A stretch of DNA of 64,000 nucleotides, from the NCBI RefSeq assembly GCF_026967935.1, contig NZ_JAPVBL010000006.1, forward strand, positions 45,951 to 109,950. The letters run 5' to 3'. The DNA is from Modestobacter sp. VKM Ac-2982 (lineage in GTDB: Bacteria > Actinomycetota > Actinomycetes > Mycobacteriales > Geodermatophilaceae). The notes beneath the pieces were generated by a model. The model did not search any database, was not told the origin of the DNA, and saw only the letters and a list, made by a program, of their open reading frames with translations. Numbering within the stretch: the stretch's first letter is position 1; each line of letters opens with the position of its first letter. Positions 24,221-32,890 of this stretch are shown one piece after another. A program made the position numbers and the translations under genes.

Positions 24221-25633
24221 TCAGCCGACCTCGAGCAGCTGCAGGTCCCGCACGTAGCTGCAGGCGCCGACGTTCACCCGGGCCGCGGCCGGGCGCAGCA
24301 CCACGCCGACCGGGCGCAACACGACCGCCACCGGACGCCGGCCGAAGAGCACCGGGTAGGTCCGGCCCCGCCAGGGCAGCACCGGGCGCCGGACCTGCTC
24401 GCCCTCGATGCCGAGCACCAGCACCGCGGCCAGCACCGCCATCAGCGCCACCGTGCCCAGCGCGGCGGGCAGCCCGGCGTGCTCGGCGAGGAAGCCGATC
24501 ACCGGCGGACCACCGAGCAGGCCGGTGTACCCGACCGTGGTGGACAGCGCGACGCCCGAGGGCCCGCCGAGGGCACCGGCCCGGGCGATGGCCAGCGGGA
24601 AGACGTTGGCCAGCCCGAGACCGACGACCACGAAGCCCGCCAGCGCGACCGGCAGCGACGTCGTCGTCACCGCGGTCAGCGCGCCGGCCGCGGCCAGCAG
24701 TGACCCGCCGACCAGCAGCTGCCGCTCACCCAGGGCGAGGACGAGCCGCCCACCGGCCAGCCGGCCGGCGGCCATCGCCGAGGAGAAGCCGGCGTACCCG
24801 GCCGCCGCCAGGGCGGGGGCCGCGGCGAGCTGCTCGCGCAGGTGCAGTGCGCCCCAGTCGCTCAGCGCGCCCTCGCCGTAGGCGGTCGCCCCGGCCACCG
24901 CACCCAGCAGCACCAGGACGCCGGTGGGACGGGGGCCGGGTGCGCCGCCGGTGTCCGGGGCCAGCGGGTCGGCCGTCGGCAGGGGCCGGGGCGCGTCGCC
25001 GCGGACGAGCACCGGTCCGGCCCAGGCCATCGCGACCAGGCCGACGACCGCCACGGCGGCCAGGTGCGGCGCGACCCCCATCACGGCGGAGGCCAGCCCG
25101 CCGACGAGGGCACCCACCAGGCCGCCGCCGCTGAAGGCGGCGTGCAGCCCGGACAGCAGCGGTCGCCCGGCGCGCGCCTCGACCTCCACGCCGACGCTGT
25201 TGGCGGCGACGTTCACCGCACCGGTGACGGCGCCGAACAGGAACAGCCCGGCGCACAGGGCCGGGACCGTGCCGGCCAGCCCGGGCAGGACGGCGCTCAC
25301 GCTCGCCGCCACGCCGGCCAGCGCCGCCAGCCGTCCGGTGCCGAGCCGGGCACACAGCGCTCCGGTGACCTGCATGCAGGCGAGCGCGCCGAGCGACAGG
25401 CACAACAGCGCGACGCCCAGGGCGGTGTGGCCGGCGCCGGTGGCGGCGCTGACGTCCGGGACCCGGGCGGCCCAGCTGCCGAAGACGAAGCCGTCGAGGC
25501 CGAAGAGGAGGGCGACGGCGACCCGCAGCCGGCGCAGGGAGGGTGGTGCGGACGGTGGGAGGGCTCGGGCGAACGCCGAACGGAGCCGGCCCGGAGACGG
25601 GGCAGGGGGACGGGTGGGCACAGAGATGTCCAT
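24221..25633 (-). CDS. MFS transporter
   Basis: 470 residues, about 12 membrane helices. RVAVALLFGLDGFVFGSWAA and ARVPDV near residues 35-60 and SGLHAAFSGGGLVGALVGG are typical of the fucose/YbjJ-like MFS subgroup (sugar or drug). The C-terminal ~50 residues form an extra cytoplasmic tail rich in Arg/Val (RRPVAVVLRPVGVVLRP) containing an internal near-repeat. ATG 25633 has GAAGG 7 bases upstream. Substrate unknown. Confidence 0.85.
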   Translation of the reverse strand: MDISVPTRPPAPSPGRLRSAFARALPPSAPPSLRRLRVAVALLFGLDGFVFGSWAARVPDVSAATGAGHTALGVALLCLSLGALACMQVTGALCARLGTGRLAALAGVAASVSAVLPGLAGTVPALCAGLFLFGAVTGAVNVAANSVGVEVEARAGRPLLSGLHAAFSGGGLVGALVGGLASAVMGVAPHLAAVAVVGLVAMAWAGPVLVRGDAPRPLPTADPLAPDTGGAPGPRPTGVLVLLGAVAGATAYGEGALSDWGALHLREQLAAAPALAAAGYAGFSSAMAAGRLAGGRLVLALGERQLLVGGSLLAAAGALTAVTTTSLPVALAGFVVVGLGLANVFPLAIARAGALGGPSGVALSTTVGYTGLLGGPPVIGFLAEHAGLPAALGTVALMAVLAAVLVLGIEGEQVRRPVLPWRGRTYPVLFGRRPVAVVLRPVGVVLRPAAARVNVGACSYVRDLQLLEVG

Positions 25634-25851
25634 GGAAGACCTTCGGGGAGTGGGCGCGCAGCACCGCGGAACGGCTGGCGGGGGTCGGGGAGCACACGAC
25701 CTCGGGCGCTGGGTTCCACGGTGCCACTCGGACGTGCGCAATGTGTGTCCATCCGGTGTCCAGACGGCGTGAGAGCGCGCACGGTGTCGCAACGCACGTC
25801 CCGCCCGCCTCTGCGGTTGCCGGACCGGCGCCGGGGATCGAGGGTCAGGAC

Positions 25852-26811
25852 ATGACCGGGACCTTCGCTCGTGGGCTGCTCGCCGGCGCCGCCGGCACGA
25901 CCGCCCTCAACGCCCTCACCTACGTCGACATGCTGCGCCGCGGCCGCCCCGCCAGCACCGTGCCGGACCGGACCGCCGCCGCGCTCGCCGATGCTGCCGG
26001 CGTGAGGCTGCCGGGCAGGGGCGCGGCGCGGGAGGCCCGGACCACCGGCCTCGGTGCGCTGCTGGGGATCGGCAACGGCCTGGGCGTCGGCGTGCTGGCC
26101 AGCCTGGTCCGCGCCGGCGGGGTGCGGATGCCCGGACCGGTCGGCGCGGTCGTCACCGGCGCCGCCGCCATGGCGGCCACCGACGGCCCGACGGCCGCGC
26201 TGGGCGTGACCGATCCGCGCACCTGGACGGCCTCGGCCTGGGCGGCCGACGCGGTGCCCCACCTCGCCTACGGCGCCGCGGTGCAGGCCGTCGTCTCCGC
26301 GCTGCCGACGCGGAAGGAGCGGGTCCTGGTCAAGCAGCGCGCGTCGGCCGGGCTGGTCGCCAGGTCACTGCTGCTCGGTACGGCGGCCGGGTGCCGCAGT
26401 TCCCTCGGGCTGGCCGCGCCGACGCTCACCGCCGCCGACACCGGCGTCGTCAAGAAGCTGGGCTCCCTGCTCTCCGTGGGCGGCGAGGTCTACGCCGACA
26501 AGCAGCCGGGCATCCCGCCGCGGACCAGTCCTGCGGTCCTCCCCGCACGTCTGGCCAGCGGGGCCGGCGGCGCCGCGCTCCTGGCCCGGCGTCAGGGGCA
26601 GAACGCGGCGCTGCCAGTGGTGGCCGGGGCCGCCGGTGCCGCCGCCGGTTCCTTCGGCGGCCTGGCCTGGCGGCGCTGGGCAGGGGACCTGATGCCGGAC
26701 TGGCAGGCCGCGGTGATCGAGGACGGCGTCGCCGTGGTCCTGTCCCTCGCTGCCTGCCTGCCCGGACGCCGGCGCTCCACCCGGCTGCGCGTGGTCAAGG
26801 TCCTCGACTGA
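25852..26811 (+). CDS. Membrane protein with DUF4126-like C-terminal half
   Basis: 319 residues. N-terminal half has glycine/alanine-rich helices (ARGLLAGAAGTTALNALTYV). The C-terminal half (GTAAGCRSSLGLAAPTLTA, EVYADKQPGIPPRT, AALLARRQGQNAALPVVAG) resembles DUF4126 membrane proteins. Function unknown. The gene is divergent from the MFS gene across a 218-base gap where I see no clear palindrome, and abuts the convergent TIGR03086-type gene with a 4-base gap. Confidence 0.72.
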   Translation: MTGTFARGLLAGAAGTTALNALTYVDMLRRGRPASTVPDRTAAALADAAGVRLPGRGAAREARTTGLGALLGIGNGLGVGVLASLVRAGGVRMPGPVGAVVTGAAAMAATDGPTAALGVTDPRTWTASAWAADAVPHLAYGAAVQAVVSALPTRKERVLVKQRASAGLVARSLLLGTAAGCRSSLGLAAPTLTAADTGVVKKLGSLLSVGGEVYADKQPGIPPRTSPAVLPARLASGAGGAALLARRQGQNAALPVVAGAAGAAAGSFGGLAWRRWAGDLMPDWQAAVIEDGVAVVLSLAACLPGRRRSTRLRVVKVLD

Positions 26812-26815
26812 TCGG

Positions 26816-27418
26816 TCAGGCTCGCCAGCCGGGGTCCCGGCCGGCGAGCCCGAGCGCCCGCTCGAAGGCGGGGGCGTCGGCCGGCACGGTCACTGCGGGC
26901 CCGTACCAGCCGCCGTCCCGGCCCATCGGCGTCAACGGCTCGACCGCCGCCAGCACGGCCTCTCCCAGCTCGGCCGGGACGTCGTAGGGCGCGCCGACCG
27001 CACGGGCCAAGTCCCAGCCGTGCAGCGCGAACTCGGCGAGCATGAGCGGGCCGACGACGCCGGCGGGCATCGGGGTGGTGCCCAGCAGCGTCTCCCCCTC
27101 CCAGGCGGCCGGGTCGGCCCAGGCGTCGGCCGCGGTGTCCAGCTCGACGGGGACGGCGCCGGCCCACTGCTCGACCGGGACGCCGTCCAGGAACGGGGCC
27201 GGCCGCAGGCTGGTCCCGTCGTGCTCCAGCGGCATGCCGGTCGCGGCCCGCTGGGACAGCAGGGCGGCCCAGGCCAGGTGGTCGACCAGGGCGCGGACGT
27301 CGTAGTCGCCGCACGGCGTGGGTGCGGTGAGCTGCTGGGGGCGGACGGAGCCGAGCGCGGTCGCGGCCAGGTCCGAGGCGGCGCGCACCGCGGCCGGCGG
27401 CCTGAGGGGGGAGGTCAT
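26816..27418 (-). CDS. TIGR03086-type metal-binding protein (maleylpyruvate isomerase N-terminal fold)
   Basis: 200 residues. Motifs TPCGDYDVRALVDHLAWAA near residue 35 and MLAEFALHGWDLARAVG near 130 match the DinB-like four-helix metal-binding fold of the TIGR03086/mycothiol-dependent group, with His residues in VDHL and LHGWDL as probable metal ligands. In actinobacteria such proteins are linked to mycothiol chemistry, but individual substrates are rarely known. ATG 27418 chosen; a GTG at 27433 is possible. Confidence 0.8.
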   Translation of the reverse strand: MTSPLRPPAAVRAASDLAATALGSVRPQQLTAPTPCGDYDVRALVDHLAWAALLSQRAATGMPLEHDGTSLRPAPFLDGVPVEQWAGAVPVELDTAADAWADPAAWEGETLLGTTPMPAGVVGPLMLAEFALHGWDLARAVGAPYDVPAELGEAVLAAVEPLTPMGRDGGWYGPAVTVPADAPAFERALGLAGRDPGWRA

Positions 27419-27450
27419 GCAGGCAGCCTGCACCGTGACCGCTCAGCGGC

Positions 27451-28098
27451 TCACCCGGGGACGAAGCCCGAGCGGTAGGCGAGCACCACGGCCTGCGTCC
27501 GGTCCCGGGTCCCGGTCTTGGCGAGCACCCCGGCGACGTGGGTGCGGACCGTCTCCACCCCCAGGAACAGCTGCCCGGCGATCTCGGCGTTGCTCAGCCC
27601 CTGGGCCATCAGCCCGAGCACCTGGCGCTCCCGTTCGGTCAGCCGTGCCAGCCCCGGCGCAGCGACCCGGTCCGCGACGCCCACGTGTCGGCGGGCCAGT
27701 TCCCGGATGGCGTCGGGGAAGAGCAGCGACTCCCCCCGGGCCACCGTCCGGATGCCGTGCAGCACCTCCTCGGGCGTCGACCGCTTCAGCAGGAACCCGT
27801 CGGCGCCGGCGGCCAGCGCAGCGAAGACGTGGTCGTCGTTGGAGAAGGTCGTGAGCACCAGCACCCGGGTGGGCGAGCCGGCCCGCACCAGCGCCCGGGT
27901 GGCGGCGATCCCGTCCAGCCGGGGCATCCGCACGTCCATCAGGACGACGTCCGGCGAGGTGCGCCCGACGAGATCCAGCACGTCGGCGCCGTCCCCGGCC
28001 TCCCCGACCACCGACAGGTCCGGCTCAGCTCCGATCACGGCGGCCAGGCCGCGGCGGATCATCGGCTCGTCGTCGACCAGCGCCACCCGGACGGTCAC
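27451..28098 (-). CDS. LuxR-type response regulator (NarL family)
   Basis: 215 residues. Receiver domain with VALVDDEP, phosphoacceptor Asp55 in VVLMDVRMPRLDG and the Lys in LLKRSTPEE; C-terminal LuxR helix-turn-helix LTERERQVLGLMAQGLSNAE, IAGQLFLGVETVRTHVAGVL. GTG start overlaps the kinase stop as GTGA, so kinase and regulator are coupled. Target genes are not evident, the upstream membrane protein being a candidate. Confidence 0.93.
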   Translation of the reverse strand: MTVRVALVDDEPMIRRGLAAVIGAEPDLSVVGEAGDGADVLDLVGRTSPDVVLMDVRMPRLDGIAATRALVRAGSPTRVLVLTTFSNDDHVFAALAAGADGFLLKRSTPEEVLHGIRTVARGESLLFPDAIRELARRHVGVADRVAAPGLARLTERERQVLGLMAQGLSNAEIAGQLFLGVETVRTHVAGVLAKTGTRDRTQAVVLAYRSGFVPG

Positions 28099-29345
28099 CG
28101 GACCGCGCTCCGGGCGTGTACCGGCAGCCGGACGGCGAGCTGCCACCGGCCGTCGGCGGCGACGCCGGCCCGCACCTCGCCCCGGAGGTCGCGCACCCGT
28201 TCCCGCACGCCGCGCAACCCGCGCCCACCGCCGGACCCGGCGGCCGCGGCGCCCGGCCCGGTGTTGGCCAGCACCAGCTCGAGGTCGTCGCCGGCGGCGT
28301 CGACCACCAGCCCGCAGGCGGTGTCCGGGGCGTACCGCAGCACGTTGGTCAGCCCCTCCTGCACGATCCGGTAGGCCTCCCGGGAGACCAGCGCCGGCAG
28401 GCCCTCGACCACACCCCGGACCTCCACCGAGACCGCCGCACCGGCGGCCCGGGCGGTCCCGACCAGCTCGGCCAGGTCGCGCAGGTCGGGGGCCGGGGCG
28501 ACGTCGGCGGCGGCCTGTTCCTCCTCGCGCAGCAGGCCGAGCACGTGGTCCAGGTCGACCAGTGCCCGCCGCGTGGCGTCCTCCGTCGCCCGGATGGCCT
28601 CCTCTGCGGCCACCGGGTCGCGGGTGAGCAACCGGCGGGCGGCGCCGGCCTGCACGCTGGCCAGGCTCAGCGCGTGTCCGACGCTGTCGTGCAGCTCGCG
28701 GGCCAGCCGGTCCCGGCCGGTCAGCACCGACACCGAGGCCTCGGCCGCAGCCAGCCGCTCGGCCGTGGAGCCGGTCAGCAGCCGGGGGGCGACCGCGGCC
28801 AGGCCCCGGCCGAGGAGCTCCCCGCCGGCCACGACGAGCAGCAGCAGGCCGGCGGCCAGCCCGACCCGGGCCGGCCATCCAGCGGGCACGGCCATCCCCA
28901 GCAGGTCTTCCGCCCCCGCGCCGCCCGGCACGGCCACCAGCACCACCGCGGACGGCACACCGATGACCAGCAGGGCACCGGCGACCGTGCCGGCCAGCAC
29001 GTGCAGGGCCAGCAGCAGGGCGGTGCGGGCCCGCTGCGGCGCGGTGCCCGACGGCCCGGGGCGGTCGGTGAACCCACGGGCCAGCAGCCCACCGACCGCG
29101 ACCGCCTCCACCGGCCGGACCTCGGCGAGCGCGCCGACGGCGACGACCGGGGCGGCCACCAGCAACGCCACGAGCACCCCGATCAGCACCGCCGGCAGGC
29201 CGGACGTGGCGATCACCTGCACCGGCCAGGCCAGCACGATCCCGACCGCCACCCCGATGGCCCCGCCCAGCAGCAGGTAGAGCCAGCGGTGCAGCGACTG
29301 GGCCACCGTCCGCCGAACCACCTCTCGAGCCACCTCTCGAGCCAT
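28095..29345 (-). CDS. Sensor histidine kinase (HisKA_3 type)
   Basis: 416 residues. About six membrane helices in two groups (residues ~20-110 and ~130-190), no extracytoplasmic sensor domain of size, then HisKA_3 with RDRLARELHDSVGHALS carrying the phosphorylated His, and HATPase with VQEGLTNVLRYAPDT and GRGLRGVRERV. Partner of the downstream LuxR-type regulator. ATG 29345 with GGAGAGG upstream; the first codons contain a direct 15-base duplication (MAREVAREV). Confidence 0.92.
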   Translation of the reverse strand: MAREVAREVVRRTVAQSLHRWLYLLLGGAIGVAVGIVLAWPVQVIATSGLPAVLIGVLVALLVAAPVVAVGALAEVRPVEAVAVGGLLARGFTDRPGPSGTAPQRARTALLLALHVLAGTVAGALLVIGVPSAVVLVAVPGGAGAEDLLGMAVPAGWPARVGLAAGLLLLVVAGGELLGRGLAAVAPRLLTGSTAERLAAAEASVSVLTGRDRLARELHDSVGHALSLASVQAGAARRLLTRDPVAAEEAIRATEDATRRALVDLDHVLGLLREEEQAAADVAPAPDLRDLAELVGTARAAGAAVSVEVRGVVEGLPALVSREAYRIVQEGLTNVLRYAPDTACGLVVDAAGDDLELVLANTGPGAAAAGSGGGRGLRGVRERVRDLRGEVRAGVAADGRWQLAVRLPVHARSAVR

Positions 29346-29422
29346 GTGGCCATCCTCTCCAGCCGGACAAGACCCGGACGACGCCCGCGCCACCCGATCG
29401 GCGCGGGCGTCGAGGGCCCCGG

Positions 29423-30625
29423 TCAGTCGCGCACCGACAGCGCCGCCTCGCCCTGCCCGCAGGTGGCGCACGTGCCCCGGCGCCGGAACGCGTACCCGGT
29501 CACCGCCGCGGCCAGCGCCAGCCCCCAGGGGAGCGTCGGGAAGACCAGGACCAGAGCGGCGTCGCCCAGGTCGCCGGCCAGCAGCCGCTCCACCGCCATC
29601 GCCAGGAACGCCGGGCTGGCTGCCAGCAGGGCCACGGCGACCAGTCCGCCGGCCAGCACGGGGATCCGCACCGGCACCGGCCGGCCGTGCAGCCCGGGCA
29701 CCCACCGCGGCCAGACCTCACCCCACGGCCGGATCAGCCCGAGGGTGAGCAGCGCTCCACCGAGGGCGGCGAAGCCCAGGCCCAGCCCGAACAACCGCAT
29801 CTGTGGCTCCAGCACCCCATCGGTGGGCATGCCCAGCGGCCACGGGGTCAGCCAGGTCATCCGCAGCAGGGCGTACGGCAGCGGACCGGCCACGGCGATC
29901 CAGGTGGCCACGGTCCCCCAGCGCCGGGCCGCGTCCGGCCGGGTCCACGCGGCACCGGGGCGCCCGCAGACCGCGCACCGGCCGGTCGCCGACCGCCGCA
30001 GCAGCATCGCGGTGGTGCCCCAGATCGTGGCGCCGGCCAGCAGCAGCGCCAGGTGCAGGTGCGGCATCGCGTGCTCGGCGAAACCGGAGCCCAGCTCGCC
30101 GGCGAGGTCGGTGACCGTGGCCGGCCGCAGCAGCCCGGCGGCCATCCCGGCGGCGACCACCGCAGCCACCCCGATCAGCCACGGCCGGGTGCGCCGGTCC
30201 CGCGCCGCCCCGACGGTGAAGACCACCAGGAAGGTGGCCGGGCCGACGATCGCGGCCAGGTAGCCCAGCAGCACCAGCGAGCCGAGGTCCGTGGCGAGCA
30301 CGCCGAGGACCGCAGCCTGCACCGCCATGGCGGCCACCAGCAGGGGCGATCCGTCCCGCCGGCGGGTCAGCAGGCCGAGGAGCAGGCCGGCGCCGGAGAG
30401 CGCCAGCACGGTCCACGCCGTGGACGTGCGATCGAGCAGGGAGAGCACGCCGTACCGCTCGTCGGCGTCCAGTCCGGGCCAGGTGCCCGGGTCCAGCAGC
30501 CAGCGCAGGGCCAGCAGTGCGTGCAGCACGCTCCAACCGACGCCGGCGGCCAGCAGCCGGCGGACCGTGGGCGTGCTGGAGCCGACCGCATGGGCTGGGG
30601 CGGCGGGTGCGGGGGCGAGGGTCAC
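29423..30625 (-). CDS. Multi-pass membrane protein with two CxxC motifs
   Basis: 400 residues, GTG start, about 10 membrane helices. Two cytoplasmic-looking cysteine pairs, GRCAVCGRPG mid-protein (~residue 210) and TCATCGQGE near the C-terminus, could bind metal or form a rubredoxin-like knuckle. I do not recognise the family. It lies 77 bases upstream of the histidine kinase on the same strand, so it may be its partner or a co-transcribed target. Confidence 0.7.
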   Translation of the reverse strand: MTLAPAPAAPAHAVGSSTPTVRRLLAAGVGWSVLHALLALRWLLDPGTWPGLDADERYGVLSLLDRTSTAWTVLALSGAGLLLGLLTRRRDGSPLLVAAMAVQAAVLGVLATDLGSLVLLGYLAAIVGPATFLVVFTVGAARDRRTRPWLIGVAAVVAAGMAAGLLRPATVTDLAGELGSGFAEHAMPHLHLALLLAGATIWGTTAMLLRRSATGRCAVCGRPGAAWTRPDAARRWGTVATWIAVAGPLPYALLRMTWLTPWPLGMPTDGVLEPQMRLFGLGLGFAALGGALLTLGLIRPWGEVWPRWVPGLHGRPVPVRIPVLAGGLVAVALLAASPAFLAMAVERLLAGDLGDAALVLVFPTLPWGLALAAAVTGYAFRRRGTCATCGQGEAALSVRD

Positions 30626-30757
30626 GGTGGACCTCCGGATCAGCGGCCCGGGTGGGTCCCGGGGTCACCGTCCAGCGTCGTGAGCGCGCTCGACCACCGG
30701 CTCCCCCGCTCGGGGGACGTGCCTCCGCCGTGCGGGTGGCCCAGCCGTGCGGGTGGC

Positions 30758-31171
30758 TCAGCCCCCGCCGGGGTCGGCCGCTCGGTCGGCCGCGGCCAGC
30801 AGCCAGCCGGGCCCGGCGATCCGGGCGACGGCGGGGAGCCGGTCGCGCAGCCCGCGATCGGCGGTGACCACCAGCAGGTCGTCGTCGCCGTCGGCGAGGT
30901 CGGCGGCGGTCTCGGCCAGCGCGTCGTCGCCACTCCCGGGCGCCCGGACCACCCGTAGGCCGGCTGGGCCCGCGACGTCCCGGGCCTGTCCCTCGACCAC
31001 CGCGACCAGTGCGGTCACCGGTACCGGCTCGCCGTCGGGCCCGGCCAGCTCCCGGCCGGGCAGCACGGCCAGCTGCTCCAGCAGCCGGGCGGTGGCGCCG
31101 GCCCGGTCACGCCACCAGCCGTCGGGCCGGGACCCGACGGTGTTGGCGACGTCGACCAGCAGGACCGTCAT
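30758..31171 (-). CDS. NYN/PIN-like small protein
   Basis: 137 residues. Begins TVLLVDVANTVGSRPDGWWR, an N-terminal acidic strand like NYN/PIN-fold RNases, and has ALVAVVEGQARD, GSGDDALAETAADLADGDDD and LVVTADRGLRDRLPA, acidic clusters and a TADRGL strand also typical of that fold. A nuclease role is plausible but not demonstrated. Its ATG overlaps the stop of the small membrane protein gene (ATGA). Confidence 0.7.
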   Translation of the reverse strand: MTVLLVDVANTVGSRPDGWWRDRAGATARLLEQLAVLPGRELAGPDGEPVPVTALVAVVEGQARDVAGPAGLRVVRAPGSGDDALAETAADLADGDDDLLVVTADRGLRDRLPAVARIAGPGWLLAAADRAADPGGG

Positions 31172-31314
31172 CGTCGTCGGGACGCGCCGAGCACCGCGGT
31201 GGCGACGAAGAAGAGCAGGCCGACGATGGCGAGCCAGAACAGGCCCTCCACGATCACGCCGACCACGGTCACGGCGACCCAGACGAGGAGCAGCAGGAGC
31301 AGGAGACGGAGCAC
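31168..31314 (-). CDS. 48-residue two-helix membrane protein
   Basis: Very short gene: GTG start 20 bases after the siderophore-interacting protein stop, ending in an ATGA overlap with the NYN-like gene. The product is almost all membrane helix (LRLLLLLLLVWVAVTVVGV and LFWLAIVGLLFFVATAVLG) with a basic tail (GASRRR). No ribosome binding site is obvious before the GTG. Placement between coupled genes supports its reality; function unknown. Confidence 0.5.
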   Translation of the reverse strand: MLRLLLLLLLVWVAVTVVGVIVEGLFWLAIVGLLFFVATAVLGASRRR

Positions 31315-31334
31315 GGGTCTGACGGTAGCGAGGG

Positions 31335-32324
31335 TCAGCTGCCCTCGGCTGCGCCCAGCCGCCAGTAGCCCATGAAGGCCACCGAGGTGCGCGGCACACC
31401 GAGGTCGCGGACCAGGCGGCGGCGCAGCTTCTTGACCATGCCCGCCTCCCCGGCCAGCCAGGCGTAACAGCCGTCGGCGCCGCCCTCGTCGGGGACCTCC
31501 CAGAGGACGCCGCCCGCCAGGTCGACGTCCTCGAGCTCCTGCCCGGCGGTGCGGGCGGCCACGCCGAGCTCGCAGAGGGCGGTGTGCACCGCCGTGCCGA
31601 GCGCCTCGCCAGGCGCGCGGCCCCCGCGGACGAGCCAGCGGACCTCCACCCCCGGCGGCACGGCGAGCGACAGCACGTCCCGGGCCTCGGGGACCTCGAG
31701 CACGGCGATGGCGCGCCGGCCGGCGGGGAGCGCCTCCACGATCGCGCTGATCGCCGGGACGGCGGTCTCGTCCCCGGCCAGGAACAGGGGGCCGTCGGCC
31801 GGTGGGGCCCACTCGACTCCCCAGGGTCGGCCGGACTCGGCCCGGCTGGGTCGGGGCCGGTCGGGGCCCAGCACGACGATCGGGTCGCCGGGGACGGCGG
31901 CGGCGGCCCAGCTGGCGGCCGGGCCGGAGTGGCCCTCCTCGACCCCGTGCAGGACGACGTCGACGTCCAGCTCGCCGAGCTCCGGGCGGGCGGCGCGCAC
32001 GGTGTAGGTGCGGAGGTACGGACGGCGTTCGTCGGGGAGCGCGCAGTAGTCCTGGTACCAGGTCGGGCCGTCGGTGAGCAGATCGGTGACCGGGGCGCCG
32101 TCCCGGGAGAGCACCAGCTTGATCCGCTGATCGTCACCGGCCGCGCCGAAGCCGGTGAGCTCCGGGCCGCGGAGGGTGAGGCGCAGGAAGCTGGGGCTCA
32201 GCCGCTGGACGCGCCCCACGGTGGCGCTGAAGAAGCGGTAGCTCGGTGCGGCGACCGCCGGTTGCGGCTCGGTGAGGTTCTCGAGAACCGCCGTTCCGGC
32301 ACGTCCGGTCACCGCCGTGGACAT
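31335..32324 (-). CDS. Siderophore-interacting protein (FAD-dependent ferric-siderophore reductase)
   Basis: 329 residues. ViuB/YqjH-like: FAD-binding domain with RPYLRTYTVRAARPELGELD and VDVVLHG, then the NAD(P)H-side domain with LFLAGDETAVPAI and the C-terminal YAWLAGEAGMVKKLRRRLV, FMGYWRLG. It releases iron from imported siderophores by reduction. An IdeR-type iron box lies 47 bases upstream, so expression should rise under iron limitation. Confidence 0.93.
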   Translation of the reverse strand: MSTAVTGRAGTAVLENLTEPQPAVAAPSYRFFSATVGRVQRLSPSFLRLTLRGPELTGFGAAGDDQRIKLVLSRDGAPVTDLLTDGPTWYQDYCALPDERRPYLRTYTVRAARPELGELDVDVVLHGVEEGHSGPAASWAAAAVPGDPIVVLGPDRPRPSRAESGRPWGVEWAPPADGPLFLAGDETAVPAISAIVEALPAGRRAIAVLEVPEARDVLSLAVPPGVEVRWLVRGGRAPGEALGTAVHTALCELGVAARTAGQELEDVDLAGGVLWEVPDEGGADGCYAWLAGEAGMVKKLRRRLVRDLGVPRTSVAFMGYWRLGAAEGS

Positions 32325-32370
32325 CGCTTCTCCCGCGCTCGTCGTGACCGGCTCGTGCGCAACCGGACGA

Positions 32371-32390
32371 TGGTGAGGCTAGCCTAACCA
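32371..32390. promoter_or_regulatory. IdeR/DtxR-type iron box upstream of siderophore-interacting gene
   Basis: TGGTGAGGCT (32371-32380) and AGCCTAACCA (32381-32390) form a 20-base palindrome with one mismatched pair, fitting the DtxR/IdeR consensus of TTAGG-type halves around a GGCTAGCC-like core. It sits in the promoter region of the divergent-free gap before the SIP gene. Confidence 0.78.
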
Positions 32391-32435
32391 GGCCATCGAG
32401 GGAATGGCTTGGCGGCAACGGCTGCCCGCAGCGGC

Positions 32436-32890
32436 TCATCGAACGGGCGCCGCTCGCCCCAGCGCCGCACATATCGCGTCGGCCACCGACTCCGGGTCCT
32501 CGTGCTCCCAGAAGCGCAGGACCCGCCACCCCAGCTCGGTCAGCACCGCGTCGGTGCGCCGGTCACGGGCGACGTTGGCGGTCAACTTCGCCGCCCATCG
32601 GCCTCTCTGCAGGGGCCCGCCGCGAGCTTGCGAGCGGTGGGGGGCAGAGAGGTCCTTCGACCGTCGATGAAGACGACGAGGCGCCGGCCCTTCCACACCA
32701 GGTCACCGCGGGCACGGGTCGCCCGGCAGGGCCGGACGTCGACCCGGTATCGGACGCCGCGGGCGTGCAGCCGCCGGCGGACGGCGAGCTCCGGAGCGGT
32801 GTCCCGCCTCCCCTGCCGGCGGAACCGGGCCCGCACCGGAGCCGACGAGGCGGCCGGGGCGCGCCGGAGGTCGAGCGCCGCCGTGCTCAC
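32436..32890 (-). pseudogene. vsr: vsr (very short patch repair endonuclease) remnant, interrupted
   Basis: The first part reads as a Vsr N-terminus: RRQGRRDTAPELAVRRRLHA, RGVRYRVDVRP, DLVWKGRRLVVFIDG. The expected catalytic stretch (typically CFWHxC and ~20 following residues up to the W-x-x-K segment) is missing. In its place are 62 bases of palindromic repeat (32598-32659), after which the Vsr C-terminus resumes in a different frame: WAAKLTANVARDRRTDA, LGWRVLRFWEHEDPE. The key His/Trp/Cys residues are lost, so it cannot make an active endonuclease. GTG start at 32890 overlaps the upstream helicase stop. No cytosine methylase is adjacent. Confidence 0.8.
32598..32659 (-). repeat. Palindromic repeat inside vsr remnant (family 2, copy B)
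   Basis: On the minus strand it begins GAAGGACC and ends GAGAGGCC, as copy A (20338-20396) does. Outer arms CCTCTCTGC and GCAGAGAGG pair exactly; the inner arms are C-rich and G-rich around GCTCGCAAGCTCGC. Borders coincide with the break points in the Vsr alignment. Confidence 0.8.

Noticed and set aside
29312..29345. Direct duplication at the start of the histidine kinase gene
   Set aside because: A short local coding repeat (AREVAREV) and not a regulatory or mobile element.
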